In this document: in pieces, positions 26,090 through 37,640 of the stretch | Layout of the letters: every line of letters begins with the position of its first letter | How positions within the stretch are numbered: position 1 is the first letter of the stretch | NCBI GenBank assembly: GCA_019321725.1 | Contig: CM033116.1 | Span: 4,708,642 to 4,772,641, forward strand | Reading direction: 5' to 3' | Source: Paulownia fortunei | Lineage: Eukaryota > Streptophyta > Magnoliopsida > Lamiales > Paulowniaceae | DNA length: 64,000 nucleotides | Translations under genes and position numbers: made by a program | The notes under the pieces: generated by a model | Database searches by the model: none | What the model was told of the DNA's origin: nothing | What the model saw: the letters and a program-made list of their open reading frames with translations, nothing else

Positions 26090-28496
26090 AATTTGCTCTT
26101 TTTGGCCTTCTGAATATTTGTTTTTGTTTTTTTTTTTTTTGGATTTTTTTTCTCATTTATATTTTAATTTTTGATGAGAATATTAGGAAAATAGGCAATA
26201 ATGGTGGTAAATAATTAGTTATTCTCTGTGAAGTTTGTGGGACACTGCTTCTAAGTTTAATTAATTGTGGTATAAGTGTGTGGTCCACTTGCTTTAGCTA
26301 CCTCAAAATCTTTTGGAAAGGTCCTAATCCTTGTACAATTTCCATTTTTTAGTTTACATTCAGACAATGAAAGATCAGGAATTTTCACATTTGTCGACGC
26401 TGTTGTAGTTTTTTTGTTTTTCACATTTTACACTTGTTGTCGGTGTTATTCTTATAATATATTATCGATTGAGTTTGTTAAAATTTAAAATTTATTTATT
26501 AAAATTTTTAAATACTTGAAACCTATCCTTTTACGGATTTCTTGATTTAGGTTAGATTAGTTACTTTTGTTAAGTTCATTTTTTTATTTTAAAAATATAT
26601 TTTTTAAAATAACAATACTAATTTTTTTTAAAAAAAATATATTTTAAAATATAAAATTATATAAATATATATATTAAAATAAAAAAATAAAAAAAATTAA
26701 ACAAAACGAATTTGAAGAATAATAAATTTGTAAAAAAATAATCAATATCTATTTAGATCCATTTATAATTTAAAAAATTTAATAACAAATTTGTGAAAAA
26801 ATAATCAATATCTATTTGAACTCATTTATAATTTAAAAAATTCATACAAAGAAGATGGATTCGAAAGTTTGGAACCTGTGATCCAATTAAGGTATATTTC
26901 GCGATTTATTTGAACAGACGGTTAGGAGGTTCAGAATTAATTGATATAAATTAAAAATTTAGGTATAAAAATAAATAAAAAATTGTTAGTGTTAGTCATT
27001 GTGATCTCGAGTGGTAGTGGTGGCGACATATGGTTGGTAGTGGTGGTCGGCCGCTTGGTTCGTCTTTGCGTACTCTTTTCCGCATGTCCTTACTCCGAAA
27101 AGAGCACACGTTCTTTGATGTTCTCATAGCTCTTTTGTCTCTTTTAACTTCTGTCTTATGACTTGGTCCAATTGTAAATTAAATTAAATTATACAAGTGA
27201 TTTCGATTATCATATTACACGAATGACACGAAAAAGAGGCATATATTTGATCGTATGATTAGCTAAATCACACAAATATTTAGATTAATCGCATAAAACT
27301 CTCCTGTATTATAATAAAGTTGAAAAAATTTTCCATGTATTAAAGAAAACCCAAAAATACCTTCATGTCTTTAAAAATCATAAGCACTTTTTAATTCTGT
27401 TAAAAAACTTTTAATAAGATTAAATTTAAAATTAAAATGCCCGTTATACCCTCTCTCACTAACTCATTTGCCAACCGTTAAATTTAGCAATTGTTAAATC
27501 TTATATAAAGATTACCAGCCATTTAAATTATTTTGATTGATAGACATCAGCGGTTAATAATTTCTTTGGGGTTGGCCACGGGTTTGGGGTTGAGGTGATG
27601 GTGATGGTGATCTCTACGGTGTTGGACGGTGGTGGTTGGGGGTGGGGCTGATGCGTGGGGGTTTGCAATTTTTTATTTTTTGTTATTTTTTTAGGAAATT
27701 ATTTTTTACTGGCTAAAATTTGCCTGTGTACTTCATTCTCATTCGAGTTGTTGATGAATAAAATTTGTCAATACATTCAACGTGTGTATTATAAAATGAA
27801 AATTGAAACCATTTAAAATTCCTCCCAAAAATTCAAAATTTTATAGCAATCTCGGAAGATTTAATAATTTTTTATTGAGAAAGAATTCTCAACCAAATGT
27901 ACCATATAATAAAGGCAACGAAGGCTTTTTTTCAGCTTTAATATTTTCTTGAAGGAGAGGTTTTTATCACCTATAATTTCGATGAATTGTCTTAGAAAAT
28001 AGTTGAATTTTTATACACCATAACTTTTTTTTTATTTTGTATTAAAAATAATTTTTCACTCATTCTTTTGTTATATATGAATTTCGAGATTATTCATTTT
28101 ACACATTTTATAGCCATTTTTAAAATTTTTTAACATATATTCGTTATTATATTGGTGACAATGATTTTATTGATCAAAATGTTGATTAAGTTGAAGCTTT
28201 ATTTTTGTAAAGTACTAAAAATAATGGGGTCTTAATTATTTTGGATAAAAAGTGCATTTTTTAAAAGCTTTGGGTGATTATTTATGCTTTTGTATAATTT
28301 AAGTGACTATTGCAAACCTATAGTGAAAGTTGGTAACCATAAATGATTCTTTTTCCATTTGTAACCCTACACTATTTATTTCCAAACCTATGGAGGAAGA
28401 CTTTTAAACATAAACGAAGAGTTTAATGAACAAGCTAGGTTCATGAGTGCAATAGCTTTCAAAACGTGACTAAAATGTAACAATTAACAAACAATA
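26090..28496. other. AT-rich intergenic DNA after the dehydratase gene
   Basis: The first 200-300 bp probably include the ADT 3' untranslated region. Beyond that are low-complexity AT sequence, a 63 bp tandem duplication (26718-26843), and GGTGGTGG-rich patches near 27000-27060 and 27570-27660. No coding gene is supported. Confidence 0.5.
26718..26843 (+). repeat. Tandem duplication with 63 bp period
   Basis: Two adjacent units (26718-26780 and 26781-26843) share AAAATAATCAATATCTATTT and CATTTATAATTTAAAAAATT, with a handful of substitutions. Confidence 0.85.
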
Positions 28497-29355
28497 TATC
28501 AATGCATGAATGTACCAAAATATAACAATAAAAAAAATAATATCAATCCATCTATATTCTTGTTAATAAAATTGACATGATTAGGTACATATCTACCCTA
28601 CAATCCCATCACCATAATATGTCCCGTCAATGAACATAAGAAGACTCACAGTAATGAGATTGTTCAAATATATGAATGTAATGAAATATAACACGTTACA
28701 ATTAAAATGTATATATATATATATATTTGTAACCATCTTATTACTCTAATATTTTATTGACTAATTTATCCACCAAATGTAAAGAACAATCTTACTAATA
28801 AATCTGACATGATTAGGTACATGTCTACCCTACAATCCCATCATCATGATATGTTCCGTCAGTGCATAGAAGGAGACTTTCAGTGCATAGAAGGAGACTT
28901 GCAGCAATGAGGTTGTTCAAATGTATAAATGTAATGAAATATAATATGTCACAATAAAAAAAATATTCGTAACTATCTTATTACTCATATTTTTTATTTA
29001 CTAGTTTATCCACCAAATATAGAGAATGATGTTATTAATAAAACTGTCATGCCTAGATACATGTCTACCCTACAATCTCATTACCATGATATATTCCGTC
29101 AATGCACAAAAGAAGACTTGCGACAATGGAATTGTTCAAATGCATGAATGTAATGAAATATAACACATCACAATAAAAATAAAAATAATATTCGTAACTA
29201 TCTTATTACTTCTATTTTTCATTGACTAATTTATCCACCAAATGTAGAGAACTATCTTGCTAATAAAGCTGACATGCCTAGATACATGTCTATCCTACAA
29301 TCTTATTACCATAATATGTTCTGTCAATGTATAGAAGGAGACTAGCGACAATGGG
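28497..29355 (+). repeat. Tandem repeat, ~225-240 bp unit, about 3.5 copies
   Basis: Units start near 28565, 28797, 29037 and 29262 at a word of the form AATAAAxCTGACATG. Each contains ACATGTCTACCCTACAATC, CATAGAAGGAGACTTGC-like and TTATCCACCAAATGTA-like words. The last copy is truncated, and a weak partial unit precedes the first. The second unit has an internal 20 bp duplication around GTGCATAGAAGGAGACTT. No coding frame runs through the units. Confidence 0.9.
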
Positions 29356-29643
29356 CTTCTAAACAACCAATACCGTAAAATTAGGGATGATAATAAATTG
29401 AATTTATTTGAATTTAAGATTTGATCCATTAAGTTTTTTAAAGATTTAGGTTCGAAGTTGAGTGTAGATCCGCATTATAATTAAAAAAATATTAAAATTA
29501 TAATTATTTAGAAATAATATTTTTAATTTTTTTTTTAAAAAAATATATATATATAATATTTAAAAATAAAAAATAAAAAAAATAGATTGGGTTTGAAAAT
29601 GGAGGACCTGTGACCCGATCTAAACTTGTTTAAATTGTTAAAA

Positions 29644-30076
29644 CTAATATTTTTAGAATAGGATTAGTAATCAAACCGATCTTACTATCGATTAACGGTT
29701 CAATCGGTTGGACCGGTCCAACTGTCAATCGGACTGATTTAATGAAAATTAATTATATTTTTATATTATATTATATAAAATAATAATATAATAGATTAAT
29801 TGTTATGTAATATATTTTAAATGTAAAAAAAAAAATAACTAACTTAAAAAAAATCTAACAAAATACAAAATAAAAAATAAACACATAAATATAATAAAAT
29901 ATCAAATTTAAATTTTTTTAAAAAATTAAAAAATTAAAAATTAATTAAATCAATTTTAATTAGTTTTGAACCGATTTTAACTAGTGTAACGAAAAATTCG
30001 ATTATATAAATCTAATCAGATTAAGTTAATATTTAATTTTCGATTGAATTGATCGAATCAATACTAAAAATATTAG
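29644..30076. mobile_element. hAT-type MITE, copy 2
   Basis: A 433 bp element with inverted ends CTAATATTTTTAG and CTAAAAATATTAG, and the shared family core (TATAAAATAATAATATAATA, ACAAAATACAAAAT). TTAAAA occurs at both flanks, fitting a decayed 8 bp target duplication. No coding capacity. Confidence 0.75.
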
Positions 30077-30421
30077 TTAAAATTTACCATAGATGCGATG
30101 AATTTGGATCGAACTTACCCGTTGCTTTTCTAGACTCGCCAACTGCCACAGAGTTGCTGGGGTGCTGCATGGTGGGTTGTCCAGGGTAGGGTGGGGCGAC
30201 AGTGGTAGGAATGATGAGGGAAAAAAATGTAAAAAATTAAAAAGAAAAAATAATGAAGAAGAAAGGGGAAAAAAAAAGAAAAGGAAAAATGGGTTTGGGT
30301 CAATCCCAAAGCCAATCCAAACATGCCACATCTGCCTAATCTAAAATTTAAATTAATATGTAATTTTTTATTTTTAAATAAATGAGAAGGTTAATATATA
30401 CATTCAACTTAAAAATTATCC

Positions 30422-30535
30422 TGCCTAAGGCCTTTTGGCCTCATGGCATCACTTCAATTTTGTGTGGGAGAAATGGGAAAAATGGGAGGTCGAATCCCAT
30501 GGTTCGTGTGTGTAATTTAATTTAAAAAAATTATA
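30422..30535 (+). mobile_element. tRNA-derived SINE with perfect 16 bp target duplication
   Basis: A 114 bp insertion flanked on both sides by AACTTAAAAATTATCC (30406-30421 and 30536-30551). Inside are pol III promoter-like boxes: an A box TGGCCTCATGG at 30436-30446 and a B box GGTCGAATCCC at 30488-30498. The 3' end is A-rich. These are the marks of a short interspersed element inserted by target-primed reverse transcription; the undecayed duplication implies a recent event. Confidence 0.85.
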
Positions 30536-31141
30536 AACTTAAAAATTATCCCACTCTCACTTGTGCAAAATTTTCATAAATAAGGGATGTTTTTAGAGTA
30601 GTTTTTAATATAAGGAGATTTTCTACAATTTGAATATAACGTAGGGGTGTTTATGGATTTTACTCCAAATATTTCAAGCTTAATCAATAAGTTTGTAAGA
30701 ATGGACTTAACCAATATTAGGTAAGAATTAGACTAGGCAAAATCTGAACAATCCCTGTAATTTGCAATTTTTACATTATGACTAATCACATTAGTTAAAC
30801 TAATTTCATCAGATCCAATATTAAACTTCACTCAACATGCATCGTTAATTTGACTTGTGATAATAATTAAAACGGTCAAAATTGAGCTCAACCATATCTC
30901 ATATGATACACAGTCCACACACCACTAACACAGTCAGATCATATGTTATAATTTAATATTACATCTTATATTATATTTTATCAATATACACCAAATATAT
31001 AAAACGATATTGTCAGTATTTATTTGATCGTGTATAAATTACAATTGAGATATAATACTAAATTATAATTGGATCTATTGACCGGACAGGACAGTGAGCA
31101 ATAATCAGGGAGCCCATTCTCATAAACTATAAAGCAAACTC

Positions 31142-31145
<4 letters not shown>

Positions 31146-31218
<73 letters not shown>
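31146..31218. repeat. Compound (CT)n(AT)n microsatellite
   Basis: About 39 bp of CT repeats run directly into about 35 bp of AT repeats. It is likely to be highly variable in length. Confidence 0.95.
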
Positions 31219-31221
<3 letters not shown>

Positions 31222-31457
31222 ATCAATTTGAAATAAAAAAAATAAAACTATAAAATGGCTTCTACTGGCTAGATTGTCATGCTAATAGATTAAGACTAGT
31301 TTTTTTTTAAAAAAAATAATTAAATTAATTATGAATATATTGAACAGTGAAATTATTGTTTATGTGGCCATTAGAACAAGTTTTTTGTGGAAAACACAGT
31401 TATTTATGTATACACGTGCATATTTATGAGCAAATTATAGATTACATTAATCCACAG

Positions 31458-33068
31458 TAATATGTGCATATTTTGACATATTTTTATATCAAATTATTTA
31501 TATTTTTTTTGCTTTATTCTTGTTAATATTCTTGTTTTATTAATGTTTTGTGTTAGGGAATAAATGGAAGCATGTTTCTAGACTTGTACAGTTTTTGTAA
31601 TTTGAGCATAACTTTATGATCAAAGCCCTATGGACCTGAAACTTATTTCATTTGAAAGCCAAGAGATAGAGATACAACTTTTATGTTGGAAGTTCAGCCC
31701 AATTTAGTTTTGATGATAGCAGAAAATTCATCCAAGTAGTTGCACAAAATGGATCACCAAAATTCGAATCAGAGTTCAGCCAAGTATTGACTTATTTCAC
31801 CAATTCGGTTATATATCTTGAGCCCAAATTTATTTTGGGGTAAAATTTGGATATGTTATACCCAAGAGGTAAATAAACAAGTTTTCTGAAGACAAAATGG
31901 TGTGAAAATGTGTCGAAATGGTAAAACCATAGGCTGCAAGTTGCTACTGATGTTAAAGGGCGGCTCTTGGACATGACTCGGTAATTTGACTATATCTCCT
32001 TCATCCGACCGCCAAATTTGACAAAAGATATATGAAAATATATCAGCGCTGAAAGATCTATAATTTTTATTCTTCACGTATCTTCAAAATCTGGTTGTAT
32101 CTGATCGAAAAATATAATTCAATTCAGTGGATGAGAAATTTGTGTAACAACTTACCAACTCTTGGCAACTAGCATATCACTTGATTAACCCCTCCATTAT
32201 TTATTTGGCCTCTAGCTTACTCCAAGTACTATAAATAAGTCATGTATTAATCTTGTAAGAGAAGGAGGTAGAGGTTTTTTTAGGCTAAGTTATCTAGTTT
32301 GTATGTTTTCTAGTATTGTAAGTTTTTTAGTAGTAATAGAAATGCATTCTCTAATTTCTCTTATATTTTTAGTCTTTGTTACTTTTATTATGTCTTTCTA
32401 AATTTTATTTTGTTGAGGAAAAAAAGATGAATCTCTTGATGGAGGAAGAGAAATGGTTATAAGGGTAGAAATTGTTTAATATGTTGTATTATTATTTTTA
32501 TTTTTGATCTAAACCCTACTTGTTTTGTGGTGATTCTTGATTTATGTATCTCCAATGGCACAACAAATACTTGGGTTCATTTAGCTTATTGTACGGTTTT
32601 ATCCTACCGACTGCTAATGTGAAACCTTGATTTGTTGTTGATGAAGGTGTACATAAATGTTTGATCCCATAAATAAGTGTTGGCGTTAAGAGATAATTTG
32701 CAATAGTAAGACAATATCATGATTACCTTATTACATGAGTTACTTGATAATATCTTCTCATTGGAACATTCATTATGTATGGATTCCAATTGTGGCAATT
32801 AATAGAGGTCAAAAGAATAAATAACCATTTCTCTATCCAAAACTCAAGAGTGGATCCCTAATTCTCAGTACTTTTATTACTTTGATTTTTCTTTAGTTAC
32901 ATCATACATTAATTGTTCATATATTTTGATTCACATAAACTCCATCTTTTTAGAAATATAAACTTGAATTCTTCAAACAACTTCTCTGTGCATCGACCTC
33001 AAACTCATGAGAAATTTATTACTTACTACAACGTGCACTTGGGTTTGCAACCTTAAAGTTGTAGCAAG
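31458..33068 (+). mobile_element. LTR of a Ty3/gypsy-like retrotransposon, plus orientation
   Basis: A ~1.6 kb LTR-like unit. Its first 110 bp (31458-31569) match, inverted, the start of the minus-strand LTR at 34541. The middle (31607-32694) is repeated at 33483-34429. Its last 368 bp (32701-33068) match, inverted, 33113-33480. It ends in TTGTAGCAAG. No primer-binding site follows it, so it is a solo or truncated LTR. The gypsy assignment rests on the internal sequence next to the partner LTR and is inferred. Confidence 0.7.
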
Positions 33069-33480
33069 CCGGACACGTGAGTCCGAGGTCTGACATTAAA
33101 AGACCCTATAAACTTGCTACAACTTTAAAGTTGCAAACCTAAGTGCAGGTTGTAGTAAGTAATAAATTTCTCGTGAGTCCGAGGTCGATCCAAAGGTAAG
33201 TTGTTTGAAAAATTCAAGTTTATATTTCTAAAAAGATGGAGTTTATGTGAATCAAAATATATGAACAATTAATGTATGATGTAACTAAAGAAAAATCAAA
33301 GTAATAAAAGTACTGAGAATTAGGGATCCACTCTTGAGTTTTGGATAGAGAAATGGTTATTTATTCTTTTGACCTCTATTAATTGCCACAATTGAAATCC
33401 ATACATAATGAATGTTCCAATGGGAAGATATTATCAAGTAACTCATGCAATAAGGTAATCATGATATTGTCTTACTATTG
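32701..33480. repeat. Long inverted repeat: 368 bp arms, 44 bp spacer
   Basis: 32701-33068 and 33113-33480 are near-identical inverted copies. For example, CAATAGTAAGACAATATCAT at the left outer edge pairs with ATGATATTGTCTTACTATTG at the right outer edge. The 44 bp spacer holds GTGAGTCCGAGGTC, itself repeated inside the right arm. A transcript crossing this region would fold into a long double-stranded stem. Confidence 0.95.
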
Positions 33481-34541
33481 CTCATAACTTCATGATCAAA
33501 AGCCCTATGAACCTGAAGCTTATTTCATTTGAAAGCCAAGAGATAGCGGTACAACGTTTATGTTGGAAGCTCAGCCCAATTCAGTTTTGATGATAGCAGA
33601 AAATTCGTCCAAATAGTTGCACAAAATGGATCACCAAAATTCAGATCAGAGTTCAGCCCAATATTAACTTATTTCACCAATTCGGTTATATATCTTGAGC
33701 CCAAATTTATTTTGGAATGAAATTCGGATATGTTATACCCAAGAGGTAAATAAACAAGTTTGCTGAATACAAGATGGTGTGAAAATGTGTCGAAATGGTA
33801 AAACCATAGGCTGCAAATTGCTACTGATGTTAAAGGGCGGCTCTTGGACATGATTCAATTCAATGGGTGAGAAATTTGTGTAACAACTTACCAACTCTTG
33901 GCAACTAGCATACCAGTTGATTAACCCCTCCATTATTTGTTTGGCCTCTAGCTTACTCCAAGTACTATAAATTAGCCATGTATTAAGCTTGTAAGAGAAT
34001 GGGGTAGAGGGTTTCTTTAGGCTAAGTTATCTAGTTTGTATATTTTTTAGTATTGTAAGTTTTTTAGTAGTAATAGAAATGCATTCTCTAGTTTCTCTCA
34101 TTTTTTAGTCTTTGTTACTTTTATTATATCTTTCTAAATTTCATTTTGTTGATGAAAAAAGGTGAATCTCTTGATGGAGGAAGAGAAATGGTTATAAGAG
34201 TAGAAATTATTTAATATGTTGTATTATTATTTTTATTTTTGATCTAAACCCTACTTGTTTTGTGGTGATTCTTGATTTATGTATCTCCAATGGCACAATA
34301 AATACTTGGGTTCATTTAGCTTATTGTACGATTTTACCCCACCGACTGCTAATATAAAACCTTGATTTGTTGTTGACGAAGGTGTACATAAATGCTTGAT
34401 CCTATAAATAAGTGTTGACGTTAAGAGATTTCCATTTATTTCCTAACACAAAACATTAATAAAACAAGAATATTAACAAGAATAAAATAAGAAAAGTATA
34501 AAGGATTTGATACAAAAATATGTCAAAATATGCACTTATCA
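33113..34541 (-). mobile_element. Minus-strand LTR with an inverted middle section
   Basis: On the minus strand it begins TGATAAGTGCATATTTTG at 34541, a plausible LTR start with TG. Relative to the plus LTR, the outer parts (34541-34430 and 33480-33113) are in minus orientation. The central 947 bp (33483-34429) are in plus orientation, so the middle has been flipped. A few tens of bases are missing at one breakpoint and a few at the other. The centre also lacks about 145 bp found in the plus copy (around 31975-32115). Confidence 0.75.
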
Positions 34542-36215
34542 AATTCTCACACACTTAACCCTTGCTTGTCCTCGAGCAAACTTAAAACAAACATAAACTA
34601 ATCCACTTTCGTAGGTAATCACGATTATATTTAGCATATGAAACAAGTCTTTAAACCCGTAGGTGGCCCATAGAGGACGAGTTATAGTCTCATGAAGGTT
34701 TCCAGCAGTGATACCTACAAACACCTATGATAACTATCTTCCAACTTTTATTCTCATGAAGCAACAAAGTAATATGTTAATAAAATCAAACAAGTGTTGA
34801 GTTTAACTCTTAGTCATTCAAAAATCAATATATTTCCACAATAAGCATACTCAAGTGTGTGTATGGACAGTTAATGTCAATAGTGATGAAACTGTGCATG
34901 CTTCAAATAAGTGAATTCTCATAAAATCTTACAAAACCATCACCCAATCTCTAACAGAAAAGTTAAACATCATAGGCACTTCCTTTGGTGCAAATCTCCA
35001 CTATAGTGAAGGCACCACACGAAATCAAAAGGTTTTCAACAAAGGTTGTAATGGGGTCAAAGGGTGGTGATGTAGTTAAGAAATAAAAGGATAAGATGCA
35101 ACAAAGGTTCTAAAAACTTCATGGAATTAGAGACATAAAATTTATCGATGAAGAATTCTCCAACTCCACAAATTTCATACTGGGGTCTATTGTTATTGAA
35201 TTGGACCCCTCTTATTCATCTTGCAATATCTCATTTTTAGTTGCAACTTGTAGCACTTTGCAACTTTTTTTTTTATTATTATTATTGTTTTTCTTTTTTT
35301 CTTTTTTTTTTTATAAAAAAAACTCCCTCACACTTATCTTCTATTCCAATCTGAATTTCTTTTGTAAGTTCAAGCTGTCAATTGAATGTCTCTTAAACTC
35401 CAATCATTTTTAGAACAAGGGTTCGATAATAGTGTATTTAGGTTAGGTAAAAAGATATGGTTACAAAAAAAATATTTATTTATTGTAAGGCTCAAAGTGG
35501 TTTACTAGGGGGATGTTTTCCTTGAAACATCATATAGGGAACAAGCTGATTTGGCAATAATGCTAGAAAGTCTAATGTCTTAATCATTTTTCTAGTGGTG
35601 CACTATCAGTCGTTCGCCTCGACAGACCAAAAGTAAAAGTTCTAATACTCAACCCCTACATGTTGAAGATTCAAGTGATGATTAGAGCAAGGGCATAAGA
35701 ACTATCTATTTTGACATGATTGTCTTCACACTAAATAACATAACTATTTGTGTAAAATAAAATTTAAGTATAATTATCGCAAAAATATATTAACCAAATA
35801 ACAACATCAAAGTCCAAAACAACACCCATCATCAATCAAACCATATTATTCATGCTTAATTTTAATCATTGAAGTTGGAAGAACCTATACGACTCAAAAA
35901 AAAAGTTGGTAATTCACAAACATTTATTAAAAACTTTACAAACCTGCCATGTTATGCAAAAAATAGGGATGCGTATCAAGAGTGTTACAATTACTCTTTA
36001 CTCAGCCACCTTTTTTTCATGCTTTCAACGGACTCATAAAAAAACACGCTTGATTTATATTTTTTTTTATTTTTATTTATTTATTTTTAGATACTAGAAA
36101 AACACACATTGAATATACAAGTCATGATATCAATTATCCCTCCCCCAACCTAATCGAGACATTATTCCTAATGTAAAAAATAAATAGGAAAGTAGAGTTT
36201 GAAAGATATCACCTG
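34542..36215 (-). mobile_element. Internal 3' region of a Ty3/gypsy-like retrotransposon
   Basis: Directly upstream (minus strand) of the LTR start is a phrase reading CTCGAGGACAAGCAAGGG, then TTAAGTGTGTGAGAATT. I recognise such a sequence as common just before the 3' LTR of plant gypsy elements. The remainder is non-coding and AT-rich with long T/A runs. Near 36140-36170 a minus-strand patch reads GATTAGGTTGGGGGAGGG, as often found after the pol frame. No reverse transcriptase or integrase frame survives here. The right boundary is approximate. Confidence 0.55.
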
Positions 36216-36287
36216 AAATGCGGCTAATAAAACTAAAACAACAAAAAAAACACACATATTATTAGATAAAATCATTAACAATAAGTA

Positions 36288-36936
36288 TCACAGACTGAGA
36301 GTCAATTTCAATTTGCGTTTTCGACCATTGTTCATGTTGGACCAATCATTGGCCAAGGTTGGATCAGGTTTTGACACATATGCAAGAAGTTGATCAATCA
36401 GCTGGTCAAGTGTCGGAGTAGAAATGATAATTCTTCTCGATAAGTTGAAATAAAACCTTTTTTCACAGCATGATCTACAAAAGATAGCAAACCATCATAA
36501 AAACCATTAACATTAAGAATACCTATAGGTTTTTGGTGAATGTTGAGTTGTGCCCAAGAAATAATTTGGAATAATTCCTCCAGTGTACCAAAACCGCAGG
36601 TAGAATGATGAATGCATCCGCATTGTTTAACATGTTAGGTATTCTGTCCTGAATATGTGTCGCTTTTAGCTCATCTCCATTGGTCATACTTGTGATATTC
36701 TGTACTGTTAAAGATTTTGGGATAACTCCCAAAACTTTGACACCTCCTACATAAGCAGAAATAGCAACACTCCCCATTAACCCCAAACTGTCTCCCCCAT
36801 ACACTAAATGAATTTTTCTTTCTGCTAAAGTTCTACCAAGGTTATTGGCTGCTCCTATAAACTCACTATTTTTTCCTAGATTGGATCCACAAGAAACACA
36901 AATGGAATTAAATTTGCGAGTTGAAGAAACTTCCAT
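36288..36936 (-). pseudogene. LOG-like cytokinin riboside 5'-monophosphate phosphoribohydrolase, broken
   Basis: LOG enzymes release active cytokinin bases from their ribotides in one step. The frame from ATG (36936) reads MEVSSTRKFNSICVSCGSNL, then LAERKIHLVYGG and VLGVIPKSLT, then [10 protein letters not shown]. At about 36594-36600 one base is missing inside the PGGFGTLEE motif, which carries the catalytic Glu. The next frame then gives [20 protein letters not shown] and the rest of the fold. A second 1-bp loss lies near 36438-36445. The last frame ends ...LTLSL and TGA at 36288-36290. Counting the two lost bases, the length is about 216 residues, normal for LOG. The glycine of YGGGS is Asp here. 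There are no introns, whereas typical LOG genes have several, so it is a candidate retrocopy. An intron-poor LOG subgroup, or assembly error, are alternatives. It lies just upstream of gypsy sequence on the same strand. Confidence 0.88.
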
Positions 36937-37171
36937 TTTTTTTTCTTTTTTGAAAATAAGTTGTGCAAAAATAGAGTGAATACGGTGATATTTATTGAGG
37001 TGTGAACAGGGAATGCATTTATTGCATATCTTTTTCTTTTGTCAAAAAGGTTGAAAATAAGGATACATACGAAATTTAAAAATTACCTACTAACACGTGT
37101 ATGTATATGTAGTTGTGATTGTGGCTCACATCTTCCTCTGGTTTTATGTCCAGTAACGGCTTAAACGCCCT

Positions 37172-37634
37172 CTATGGGTCGAGGATATGTTTCCCATCCA
37201 GTTTTCTTATAAACTGGCAAACAGGGTCTTTTAATGTCAGATTCTCAAAACTATAAAGCTCATATTCATTTCGAAAATGATCCCATAAATCAAGAATTGC
37301 ATGTTGTACCAATCCACATGAATGCGTCTCAAGAGTCAATATAATGTGATCTAAAGACTCCTTACTCAATCCATCCATAATGAATTTAAGTTTATCTTCT
37401 CGAGTTTTAGAGACCATTCCTAAATAACGACACTTTGTGTTGCAAGTCCATCTAGCACAAATATGATAAATTTTTATTTTTTTTTGCCCTTCGTTTTTTT
37501 GAATATGTGCTTTTATCAAAATCAGACATATATCTAGTAAGCAAATCTGAAAACTCATGTGAAAACTCACCTGCCCTTACCTTTGCTTCAATTATCCATC
37601 GTATGTCCTCCGAAATGCCCTTGTGCATAAGCAC
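37172..37634 (-). pseudogene. Unrecognised protein fragment, frameshifted
   Basis: From 37634 a minus-strand frame reads MLMHKGISEDIRWIIEAK through to YMSDFDK. It then continues, after a 1-base slip in an A run near 37512-37520, as AHIQKNEG and on through CNTKCRYLGMVSKTREDKLK to IRKLDGKHILDP and a stop at 37172. The composition is that of a real globular protein (Trp, Cys, charged helices), unlike the AT-driven noise around it, and the two frames join naturally. I do not recognise the family. It ends about 235 bp upstream of the LOG-like start, on the same strand. It may be an exon of a larger gene or part of a captured fragment. Confidence 0.5.
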
Positions 37635-37640
37635 ACAACA

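Noticed and set aside
28497..29355. CRISPR-like array
   Set aside because: This is plant nuclear DNA; the units are ~230 bp tandem copies without short uniform repeats and unique spacers.
30077..30344. Overlapping open frames rich in Phe/Ser or Lys/Arg
   Set aside because: Translations of a GAAAAA-rich purine tract; no gene signals.
36906..37090. LOG-like promoter as proof that the copy is not a retrocopy
   Set aside because: The upstream 150 bp looks leader-like, but there is no clear TATA box or parent sequence to compare.
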